DNA from: JAVVTQ01 sp036653595
GTDB lineage: Bacteria; Bacillota; Clostridia; Oscillospirales; Ruminococcaceae
NCBI GenBank assembly: GCA_036653595.1
Contig: JAVVTQ010000045.1
Coordinates: forward strand, 1-11,722
DNA: 11,722 bases
Direction of reading: 5' to 3'
Below, one piece after another: positions 6,734-11,722 of this stretch. The translations under genes and the position numbers were made by a program. Positions within the stretch are counted from its first letter, which is position 1. Each line of letters opens with the position of its first letter. Below the pieces are notes generated by a model. That model had not been told where the DNA came from. It did no database searches and was given only the letters and a program-made list of their open reading frames with translations.

Positions 6734-7657
6734 TCAAACCGCGATAAACTGTCCTATGTTGCGCAGAAGTGTGTTTTTATAAAAGCCGTTTTTTACGATA
6801 GCTCTCATTTTGCCGATTTTTGTGCGCCCGCTCTGATTGGCAAATTCCATGCAGAGCGCATATTGCTCGGGGGTCAGGCTTTCGCGGTATGTCTCTGCAA
6901 AGCACCTCGCCTGTCCGTACATCGACTCATATATTTTTCTGATTCGCTGCGTATCCGCAAGCTTTTTTGCGTTTTTGACCTGATTGGACGCATCGTATGC
7001 CCCAACCTGATTTGAGCCGTGCTGACGGTAAAGCATGAGTGGTTCATCCACCACGTCGATTTTCCCAAAGGCCGCGGCCACAAGCGCCAGCCACCAGTCA
7101 TGCATAACACACTCGGCGGGTTGCTCGCGCACCATGTCGGCGAGCGCTCTGTTGACCATCATGGTGCAGCCTGTGACAACGTTTTGAACCAGCATGTTTT
7201 TCAGGCTGTGCCTCTGCGTGGAGAGCTTTTCATACTTCCACATCGACGGCGCGATGACTTCCAGCTTTTCGTCCACGACACACAAGTCCGTGTGAACCAG
7301 CAATGGTGTTTCGCGGCCATATGCGCGCTCCAGCTCCTGCATTTTGGCGAGCGTCCTCTTCACCTTGTCCGGCTTCCACACGTCGTCGGCGTCGGCGAAC
7401 ATGAGATAATCGCCCTCGCTGTTGAGCAGAAGCCTGAAAAAGTTGTTCTGAGCCGAGCCGCTCGGAAGAGGATTGACCGCGGACTCGATTCTCAAATCGT
7501 CATAGGACGCAATTATTTTGCGCGTTTCGTCCTGAGAGCAGTCGTCGCGCACATAGAGCTTTATATCTTCATATGTCCCATCCAAAATGGAATCCATCAG
7601 CTCGGCGAGATATTTCTCACTGTTGCATGTGGCCAACAGAACGGATACCCTCTGCAT
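6734..7657 (-). CDS. Family 2 glycosyltransferase (rhamnosyltransferase-like)
   Basis: This protein should transfer a sugar from a nucleotide-activated donor to a cell-surface glycan or lipid; donor and acceptor cannot be read from sequence. The 307-residue product opens with the GT-A signature SVLLATCNSEKYL. It has the metal-binding DADD at 89-92, the acceptor-side block NVVTGCTMMVN near 159-169, HDWW at 186-189 and YRQHGSNQVG near 210-219, a combination typical of rhamnosyltransferase-like GT2 proteins. No membrane segment is evident. The ATG at 7657 has GGAAGGAT about 8 bases upstream. It starts 4 bases after the glutaredoxin gene and precedes rnfC, so it appears to be part of the rnf transcript, an odd companion for an energy-conserving complex. 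Confidence 0.9.
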   Translation of the reverse strand: MQRVSVLLATCNSEKYLAELMDSILDGTYEDIKLYVRDDCSQDETRKIIASYDDLRIESAVNPLPSGSAQNNFFRLLLNSEGDYLMFADADDVWKPDKVKRTLAKMQELERAYGRETPLLVHTDLCVVDEKLEVIAPSMWKYEKLSTQRHSLKNMLVQNVVTGCTMMVNRALADMVREQPAECVMHDWWLALVAAAFGKIDVVDEPLMLYRQHGSNQVGAYDASNQVKNAKKLADTQRIRKIYESMYGQARCFAETYRESLTPEQYALCMEFANQSGRTKIGKMRAIVKNGFYKNTLLRNIGQFIAV

Positions 7658-7661
7658 TTTT

Positions 7662-7925
7662 TTATCCTTCCAGCGCCGCATTGAGCACAGCTCTTATCTT
7701 TTCTTTTGAGGCAGCTCCCTCATGAAGCTTTTCTTTGCTTGCAAAGTATGTGGGGACATAATAATAATCGTACGACTCCGCAAGCTCCGGCTGCTCGCGC
7801 TCGTCTATAATGTCAATTTCTATATTCCTGTACCGTTCATTTTCATCCATAAGCTCTTTTTGCCATTGCATGGCCTGCTTGCAGTACGGACACGTTTTTT
7901 GCATGAACATCGTCAGTTTTCTCAT
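7662..7925 (-). CDS. Glutaredoxin-like thiol-redox protein
   Basis: The 87-residue product has a compact thioredoxin fold. It begins with a beta strand (LTMFMQKT), then the dithiol active site CPYC at residues 12-15, and later the cis-proline region YYVPTYF near 55-61. Length and CPYC match glutaredoxin or NrdH-like proteins; the substrate is unknown. The ATG at 7925 has AAAGGAG 9 bases upstream. An open frame continues upstream to 7985 through an 18-bp tandem repeat, but the Shine-Dalgarno site favours the shorter form. It is the first gene after the promoter at 8002-8030 and seems to lead the glycosyltransferase-rnf-yitT operon. Confidence 0.85.
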   Translation of the reverse strand: MRKLTMFMQKTCPYCKQAMQWQKELMDENERYRNIEIDIIDEREQPELAESYDYYYVPTYFASKEKLHEGAASKEKIRAVLNAALEG

Positions 7926-7938
7926 GTCTAATCTCCTT

Positions 7939-7974
7939 TTAGTTAATTCATCCAACTTAGTTAAATAATCCAAC
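7939..7974. repeat. 18-bp tandem repeat in the operon leader
   Basis: Two back-to-back 18-bp units, 7939-7956 and 7957-7974, share TTAGTTAA and TCCAAC and differ at two positions. They sit between the promoter and the Shine-Dalgarno site of the glutaredoxin gene, in the transcribed leader. They could be a binding site or a chance duplication. Confidence 0.6.
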
Positions 7975-8001
7975 AGCTTGTGCAAATCGAGCTACAGCTA
8001 A

Positions 8002-8030
8002 ATTGTACAGTGTGCGGCATTATTTTTCAA
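8002..8030 (-). promoter_or_regulatory. Promoter of the glutaredoxin-GT-rnf-yitT operon
   Basis: On the minus strand TTGAAA (8025-8030) and TACAAT (8002-8007) are separated by exactly 17 bases, a good sigma-A promoter. The start site would be near 7995, giving a leader of about 70 bases to the ATG at 7925. An inverted repeat (GAAAGA, 4-base gap, TCTTTC, 8032-8047) lies immediately upstream of the -35 box. Confidence 0.65.
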
Positions 8031-8357
8031 CGAAAGATATTTCTTTCACAAGGAATCGTGCAAAGCGCCCGTTTCGCTTATTTTATTCGAGCGCTCGAGG
8101 CAAAATCATGCCGCAAAAGGCGTGTTTGCAAGAGATTTCTCAGCGTTGCAAAAGAGTCTCCGTGAATTTGTACAGTGCATTCGAACAAAACTCAAAAAAC
8201 TTTGCCGCGTCTCAATACTACATCGTCCTACGGGTGAATTTTGACAATCGGTGTTTGCTGCTGCACAGGCTTGCTTTTGTCACGCTTGCGCTTGCACGAA
8301 AGCCACATTTGCGCCGCGCTGCTTTTCTGCCTTTTGAAATATATGAAGCAAAGCAAA
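8031..8357. other. Noncoding stretch with inverted repeats
   Basis: No convincing gene was found here. A plus-strand open frame (8003-8401, 132 codons) starts inside the operon promoter, lacks a ribosome binding site, is rich in Arg and Leu and ends within the terminator hairpin. Structural features are an inverted repeat at 8032-8047, a 12-bp palindrome TCGAGCGCTCGA at 8087-8098, and a nested hairpin at 8125-8152 (TTTGCAA, inner GAGATTTCTC, TTGCAAA). There is also an exact 10-bp direct repeat TTGTACAGTG at 8003-8012 and 8168-8177. It may be a decayed or interspersed repeat. Confidence 0.4.
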
Positions 8358-8385
8358 AGCGCCGCCGTTTTGCAACGGTGGCGCT
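8358..8385 (-). terminator. Rho-independent terminator of the SGNH-DUF4358 operon
   Basis: The two 12-base arms (8358-8369 and 8374-8385) pair with a single mismatch around a four-base loop. On the minus strand the hairpin is followed by TTTTGCTTTGCTT. It lies about 45 bases after the DUF4358 stop codon, separating that operon from the glutaredoxin-rnf operon. Confidence 0.75.
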
Positions 8386-8430
8386 CAAAATTACATATTA
8401 ACCGCGCGGCATGTTTTGCACAAGCTCAAA

Positions 8431-8898
8431 TTACTTGAGCAGCTCTGTCACAAGCTCCGCGGCTTCTTTTGATTTCTCGGCAGAGATAAATATGACATAC
8501 TTGCCGGTCTGTTCGAGAACAGCGCCCTCAAGGCGCGGCACGGCTTTGACGTTGTAGCTCGCATATTCCTTTATGAGGCTGTCACGGCGGGCGGTGACCT
8601 GCTTGAGAACTTCCTTTGCATCGTCGGCGGTTTTGCACTCGAACACACCAAACTCCTCGCCCTCTGCGCCGGAGCCCCAGTAGTATTCGACAGCCGTGCA
8701 GTTGGAGGTGTCGACGCCAAAGGCCTTGCTTATGACTTCTTCTCTCACCGGCTCAAGCTTGTCGATAAAAAGCCCCTTATCGTTGATGGCAAAAGCCACT
8801 TCCTTGATGTCGAGAACGCGCTTGTCCTCACCGCCTGCGCAGGCGACAAGACTAAAACAAAGAACAAGAATTAGGGCAAAGCAGGAAATCTTTTTCAA
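8431..8898 (-). CDS. DUF4358 lipoprotein
   Basis: The 155-residue product begins with a lipoprotein signal peptide: MKK, a hydrophobic stretch, and the lipobox LVAC with the modified Cys at residue 20. The rest (about 30-155) resembles DUF4358, a domain of unknown function found in Clostridia. It includes FVIDKL-like and EYYWGSG segments and a C-terminal KYVIFISAE strand. The start is a TTG at 8898, whose last bases overlap the stop of the upstream gene (TTGA, 8895-8898), with AAAGGAG 11 bases upstream; no ATG fits. It is the second gene of a two-gene operon with the SGNH-like protein, suggesting that both act at the cell surface. The function is unknown. Confidence 0.85.
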   Translation of the reverse strand: MKKISCFALILVLCFSLVACAGGEDKRVLDIKEVAFAINDKGLFIDKLEPVREEVISKAFGVDTSNCTAVEYYWGSGAEGEEFGVFECKTADDAKEVLKQVTARRDSLIKEYASYNVKAVPRLEGAVLEQTGKYVIFISAEKSKEAAELVTELLK

Positions 8899-9749
8899 TT
8901 TGTATACAACTCCTTTTTGACTGTATGTGTTTTGAGATATTCGAACCATGTGGAATAGCTTTCGGCAAGCAGATGTATTCCGTCCCCTGTCACGGCGCTG
9001 TCAAGACAGCCCTCGCCGTCCTTGAAAACCTCCGCCACATCGAGATAGTAGACCTGCTTGTTTTTTGCAATTACCTTTAAGGACGCGTTGTACTGCTCAA
9101 TCTTTTCGTTCGTCATATACTTCACCCTGCCGCTGGCATTTTTCGAAACCGGCAGGATGGACTCTATGTAAATTTCCGCGCCGGGCTGAAGCGTGAGAAG
9201 CGTCCCAACAAAACTGTCATATTCCTCGGCAAAGGCATCCGGGTCGCCCCATCCCAGCTCGTTTAGACCGAGAGCCAGATAGATTTTGGAAAATTTCTGA
9301 TCGGCAAGCTTGTCCACCAGCGTGAATTTCGCGCCCGCCGAATCCGCAAACTCACATTCCAGCACAGTGCCGACATTGAGGCTGTTGCCTGTCAAAATCG
9401 TGGCTTTTTTCATGTAGCCATATATGGAAAAGCCACTCGTGCGCGCATCTCCGACAAAAAGCGCATCGTCAAAATATCCCGACTCCACAGCCTCGCTCTT
9501 CGGAGCTGGTGCGCCGTAGTCATAAGAATACAAAACCGAGGCAACTTTTGTGTCCTCTGTCGGCGGATTCGGTCCAATGCTTTGCGTCACTCCGCGCTTT
9601 GCGCTTTTAATGCCATTCACGATGAGTGAAATCATGAGCACGCTCAAAACCAACGCGAGAATGAGAATGCCGACAGCCACCAATCTGCGGCGTTTTTTCA
9701 GTCTGATTTTTTGTCGCCGGGTTTCCCTTTTTAACGTATCATCCTGCAT
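8895..9749 (-). CDS. SGNH/GDSL-hydrolase-like protein lacking the catalytic serine
   Basis: The 284-residue product has a highly basic N-terminus, one membrane segment (about 22-46), a proline-containing linker and an extracytoplasmic SGNH-like domain. Block I reads FVGDARTSG: the nucleophile position of GDS is Ala102 (codon GCG at 9444-9446). Block III GLNELG (Asn163) and block V DGIHL (Asp256, His259) are kept. It may be inactive, may bind rather than cleave, or may contain a sequence error. Active relatives are carbohydrate or peptidoglycan esterases. The ATG has TTAGGAG 8-9 bases upstream and lies behind a near-consensus promoter. It overlaps the DUF4358 gene by 4 bp. Confidence 0.85.
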   Translation of the reverse strand: MQDDTLKRETRRQKIRLKKRRRLVAVGILILALVLSVLMISLIVNGIKSAKRGVTQSIGPNPPTEDTKVASVLYSYDYGAPAPKSEAVESGYFDDALFVGDARTSGFSIYGYMKKATILTGNSLNVGTVLECEFADSAGAKFTLVDKLADQKFSKIYLALGLNELGWGDPDAFAEEYDSFVGTLLTLQPGAEIYIESILPVSKNASGRVKYMTNEKIEQYNASLKVIAKNKQVYYLDVAEVFKDGEGCLDSAVTGDGIHLLAESYSTWFEYLKTHTVKKELYTN

Positions 9750-9785
9750 TTCAATTCTCCTAAGGCAGCATTTGCCTATGATGAA

Positions 9786-9814
9786 ATATTAAGCAATCCC
9801 GTCTGACTTGTCAA
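9786..9814 (-). promoter_or_regulatory. Strong sigma-A promoter for the SGNH-DUF4358 operon
   Basis: On the minus strand a perfect TTGACA (9809-9814) and TAATAT (9786-9791) are separated by 17 bases. The expected start near 9779 leaves about 30 bases of leader before the SGNH-like gene. Confidence 0.85.
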
Positions 9815-9907
9815 CACACATAATATTAATAAACGAATATTTTGTCATTTTCGCGCACTTTGAGGGCGGTTTGCAGCCAATTGCCACAAACTGCCACGCT
9901 CTGCGAT

Positions 9908-9935
9908 TTGACTTCTTGAAATAACCTACTATAAT
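9908..9935 (+). promoter_or_regulatory. Strong rightward promoter without an adjacent gene
   Basis: TTGACT (9908-9913) and a perfect TATAAT (9930-9935) are separated by 16 bases. A Shine-Dalgarno-like AAAGGAG follows at 9950-9956, but the GTG at 9966 meets a TGA after two codons. The transcript could be the long leader (about 550 bases) of the ECF gene at 10489, a small RNA, or a remnant of a lost gene. Confidence 0.6.
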
Positions 9936-10234
9936 TGTGTCAACGCTCCAAAGGAGTTCGGCCGAGTGCGCTGATTTCCAAGAAATTTGCGGTGATTTTC
10001 TGTGACAACTTCAGATTTTGCCGCATATTTGCAGAGCTCTGCGCGGTTTGGATAAACAATTTCGCATTCTGCCATGACGCAAAAATCCCGTCGCACGCGG
10101 CAGCTCAAATAAAACCACTGCCCTCTTCGATGCAAAGGGCGCGGTCGGCGCGGCTTCTCTGCGCAGCAGGGCGGCATAGCACATTTTTCTTGTCAAACGC
10201 AAAGACGGCGGATTGCTCCACCGCCCCCTCGATA
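9936..10234. other. Intergenic stretch without a supported gene
   Basis: Open frames exist on both strands (for example minus 9929-10177 and plus 9935-10282), but none has a ribosome binding site, a credible start or recognisable family motifs. Their residue make-up (many Arg, Cys, Pro) is typical of chance frames. No riboswitch or known small RNA was recognised. It could be the untranslated leader of the rightward promoter at 9908-9935. Confidence 0.4.
10207..10225 (-). terminator. Possible weak terminator after the 57-residue ORF
   Basis: On the minus strand GGCGG, a nine-base loop and CCGCC are followed by GTCTTTGCGTTT. The stem has only five pairs and the T run is broken, so it is a weak candidate. 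It lies about 10 bases after the stop of the small ORF. Confidence 0.3.
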
Positions 10235-10408
10235 TCACAGCCGCATTATCATCCTGTCGGCCGCGCACAACATTCTGTTTAGCTGTTTGAGCTTTTTTCG
10301 GACATTGCGGCGAAAGCCCAATTTGATCGGCACAAAGCAGAAGGCTAGCCCTGCGGCAAGCGTCAGCACTGCGGCGGCGATGATGGCTTTGATTTTTCCT
10401 TTAAACAT
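10235..10408 (-). CDS. Small putative membrane protein, 57 residues
   Basis: I do not recognise a family. The product starts MFKGKIKAII and has one hydrophobic segment (about 8-27) followed by a strongly basic region (FRRNVRKKLKQ). This suggests a single-span protein with a positively charged, probably cytoplasmic, tail or a signal-like peptide. The ATG at 10408 has AGAGGTG 7 bases upstream, which is the main support for translation. It is divergent from the ECF gene, with 80 bases between the two starts, and lies antisense to any transcript from the promoter at 9908-9935. It may instead be the front of a decayed longer gene, since no frame continues it. Confidence 0.5.
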   Translation of the reverse strand: MFKGKIKAIIAAAVLTLAAGLAFCFVPIKLGFRRNVRKKLKQLNRMLCAADRMIMRL

Positions 10409-10488
10409 AGTTTTGCACCTCTTTTTTCGGTTATTGTTGGCCGTTGAAAGAAAAAATAATCACATTTCTCAAAAAAGGACGGTAATAA

Positions 10489-11073
10489 ATGAAAAAGAAC
10501 AGATTCAGTATCCAATCCATCGTGGTCGTGGGACTCATGGCGTCGCTCGTCTTTGTCTTCACCTTGCTCAACTTCCCCATTCCGACGCCGCTCGAAAAGA
10601 CAATGGTGCATCTGGGAAACGCCATGTGTCTGCTCTCGGCGCTTCTTTTCGGAAAGTGGAAGGGCGGCCTTGCTGCCGGCATAGGCTCGATGATTTTTGA
10701 TTTGCTTGACCCGATTTATCTCCCCGAGGCCTGGGTGACTTTTCTCACGAAATTTGCAATGGGCTTTATTTGCGGACTAATCGCGCACAGCTTTTCCAAA
10801 AACGCCGGTCTTAAAAAGAAAAATGTTTTTTATGTTGTCGGCGCAGTCTCCGGCGCGCTCTCGTACGTCGTTCTTTACACCTCAAAAATCGTTATAACCA
10901 AATACCTTATAGAGGGGCTTGCCTGGGAGACGGTGCTCGCCACACTCACCATAAAGGTGCCCACGTCGCTCTTCAATGCCGTGACCGCCGTTATCATCTC
11001 CCTGATTCTCAACGCAGCTCTGCGCCCCTCTCTCAAAAAGGCCAATCTCTCCGAAAAATTCGGTATTGTCTGA
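10489..11073 (+). CDS. ECF transporter S component (substrate-binding membrane subunit)
   Basis: S components bind a vitamin or other small molecule in the membrane and work with a shared EcfT and two ATPases encoded elsewhere. The 194-residue protein has five to six hydrophobic segments and the typical segment HLGNAMCLLSALLFG, followed by GGLAAGIGSMIFDLL and a central FLTKFAMGFICGLI. This places it in the PF07155-like group of S components. The substrate cannot be told from sequence, and no vitamin riboswitch was seen upstream. The ATG has AAAAGGACGG about 6-8 bases upstream. trmL follows after 2 bases, so the two are probably one transcript. Confidence 0.88.
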   Translation: MKKNRFSIQSIVVVGLMASLVFVFTLLNFPIPTPLEKTMVHLGNAMCLLSALLFGKWKGGLAAGIGSMIFDLLDPIYLPEAWVTFLTKFAMGFICGLIAHSFSKNAGLKKKNVFYVVGAVSGALSYVVLYTSKIVITKYLIEGLAWETVLATLTIKVPTSLFNAVTAVIISLILNAALRPSLKKANLSEKFGIV

Positions 11074-11075
11074 CT

Positions 11076-11558
11076 ATGCAAAATGTCGTTTTGTTTGAGC
11101 CGCAGATTCCGCAAAACACCGGAAATATCGCGCGCACATGCTCTGTGACAGGCTCTCGCCTGCATCTTGTAAAGCCTATGGGTTTCACCGTGGACGACAA
11201 AAAGCTCAAGCGTGCGGGGCTTGACTATTGGCACGCGCTCGACATCACTTACTATGAGAACACCGCCGATTTCTTCTCAAAGAACTCCGGAGCCATGTTC
11301 TTTTTCACCACAAAGGCAAAGCGCATCTACAGCGATGTGGCTTATCCCGACGGCTGCTATCTCATATTCGGGCGCGAGGATGCAGGAATCGACGAGGCCA
11401 TATTGCACGACAATTATGAGCGCTGCGTCCGCTTGCCCATGCTCGACGATTCACGCAGCTTGAATCTTTCAAACACAGTTGCTGTCGCCGTCTATGAGCT
11501 GCTGCGCCGGCGCGGATTTTCGGGGCTGCGCGCGCAGGGTGCATTGAGAAATTACTGA
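11076..11558 (+). CDS. trmL: tRNA (cytidine/uridine-34-2'-O)-methyltransferase TrmL
   Basis: TrmL methylates the ribose of the wobble base of tRNA-Leu, using S-adenosylmethionine, in the cytoplasm. The 160-residue protein is the usual length of the minimal SPOUT methyltransferases. It shows all three motifs: PQIPQNTGNIARTC (9-22), LIFGREDAGI (96-105) and MLDDSRSLNLSNTVAVAVYE (122-141), the last two forming the trefoil-knot cofactor site. The ATG lies 2 bases after the ECF gene stop and has no strong ribosome binding site of its own, suggesting translational coupling. A terminator follows. A 5'-truncated copy of its interior starts 87 bases after its stop codon. Confidence 0.95.
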   Translation: MQNVVLFEPQIPQNTGNIARTCSVTGSRLHLVKPMGFTVDDKKLKRAGLDYWHALDITYYENTADFFSKNSGAMFFFTTKAKRIYSDVAYPDGCYLIFGREDAGIDEAILHDNYERCVRLPMLDDSRSLNLSNTVAVAVYELLRRRGFSGLRAQGALRNY

Positions 11559-11569
11559 CAGAGAACCGC

Positions 11570-11607
11570 AAGACCCCGCGCTTTCTGTGACGCATGGGGT
11601 CTTTTTT
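11570..11607 (+). terminator. Rho-independent terminator after trmL
   Basis: AAGACCCC (11570-11577) pairs with GGGGTCTT (11596-11603), and an inner GCG/CGC pairing extends the hairpin. A run of T at 11602-11607 follows. It ends the ECF-trmL transcript. Confidence 0.85.
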
Positions 11608-11645
11608 GCCGCTTTTAAGCGCGAAATAAGATGACTAATAGATTT

Positions 11646-11722
11646 TATTGCACGACAATTATGAGCGCTGTGTCCGCTTGCCCATGCTCGACGATTCACG
11701 CAGCTTGAATCTTTCAAACACA
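11646..11722 (+). pseudogene. 5'-truncated trmL fragment, cut by the window edge
   Basis: These 77 bases match 11401-11477 inside trmL (about residues 109-134) with one difference: T at 11671 for C at 11426, a silent change (TGC to TGT, Cys117). No start codon or ribosome binding site precedes it and the methyltransferase N-terminal half is missing. It begins about 40 bases after the trmL terminator and presumably continues to the right. It may be a recent duplication or the edge of another allele joined in assembly. Confidence 0.7.

Noticed and set aside
7019..7684. 221-codon plus-strand open frame opposite the glycosyltransferase
   Set aside because: It is a shadow of the well-supported glycosyltransferase on the other strand, rich in His, Arg and Val, with no recognisable motif.
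8003..8401. 132-codon plus-strand open frame between the two operons
   Set aside because: It starts in the -10 box of the rnf operon promoter, has no ribosome binding site, and ends in the terminator hairpin of the opposite strand. The residue make-up looks random.
8424..8440. Small hairpin GCTCAA/TTGAGC over the DUF4358 stop codon as a terminator
   Set aside because: It overlaps coding sequence, has a six-pair stem and no T run; the hairpin at 8358-8385 is a much better terminator.
10435..10463. Promoter just upstream of the ECF gene (TTGTTG, 17 bases, TAATCA)
   Set aside because: The -10 box matches the consensus poorly, so I could not support it.

Overview
The window looks like part of an uncultured anaerobic Firmicute (class Clostridia, plausibly Oscillospirales-like). 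The basis is a complete Rnf complex in the clostridial order C-D-G-E-A-B, AAGGAGG-type ribosome binding sites, sigma-A promoters, a DUF4358 lipoprotein and an ECF transporter S component. The taxon is an inference from gene content; no rRNA or tRNA is present.

Left block (minus strand, reading from about 8030 down to 1). A promoter at 8002-8030 precedes a long, tightly packed operon: a glutaredoxin-like protein (CPYC), a family 2 glycosyltransferase, rnfC, rnfD, rnfG, rnfE, rnfA, rnfB and a YitT-family membrane protein. Several neighbours overlap by 4 bp (ATGA). Rnf couples reduced ferredoxin oxidation to NAD+ reduction and ion export. The roles of the glutaredoxin, glycosyltransferase and YitT protein beside it are unknown. 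After yitT comes a decayed, 5'-truncated copy of the xpt 3' half (740-936), then intact xpt (xanthine phosphoribosyltransferase), then a second 5'-truncated xpt copy that is identical to xpt over 77 bp and runs off the left edge.

Middle block. Positions 7926-8430 hold no convincing gene, but do hold the operon promoter, an 18-bp tandem repeat, several hairpins and a minus-strand terminator. A strong minus-strand promoter (9786-9814) drives an SGNH/GDSL-like membrane-anchored protein, whose catalytic serine position is alanine, and a DUF4358 lipoprotein. A second strong promoter points right at 9908-9935 with no clear ORF directly after it. A 57-residue membrane ORF lies on the minus strand at 10235-10408.

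Right block (plus strand). An ECF transporter S component is followed 2 bp later by trmL (tRNA Cm34/Um34 methyltransferase) and a clear terminator. Then comes a 5'-truncated trmL copy of 77 bp with one silent change, running off the right edge.

The most unusual signal is the repeated presence of 5'-truncated 3' gene fragments just downstream of, or next to, their parent genes (xpt twice, trmL once). Both edge copies are exactly 77 bp, a common assembler k-mer length, so an assembly-graph explanation must be weighed. However, the older diverged xpt copy shows the same fusion junction as the edge copy, which argues that at least that unit is real DNA.
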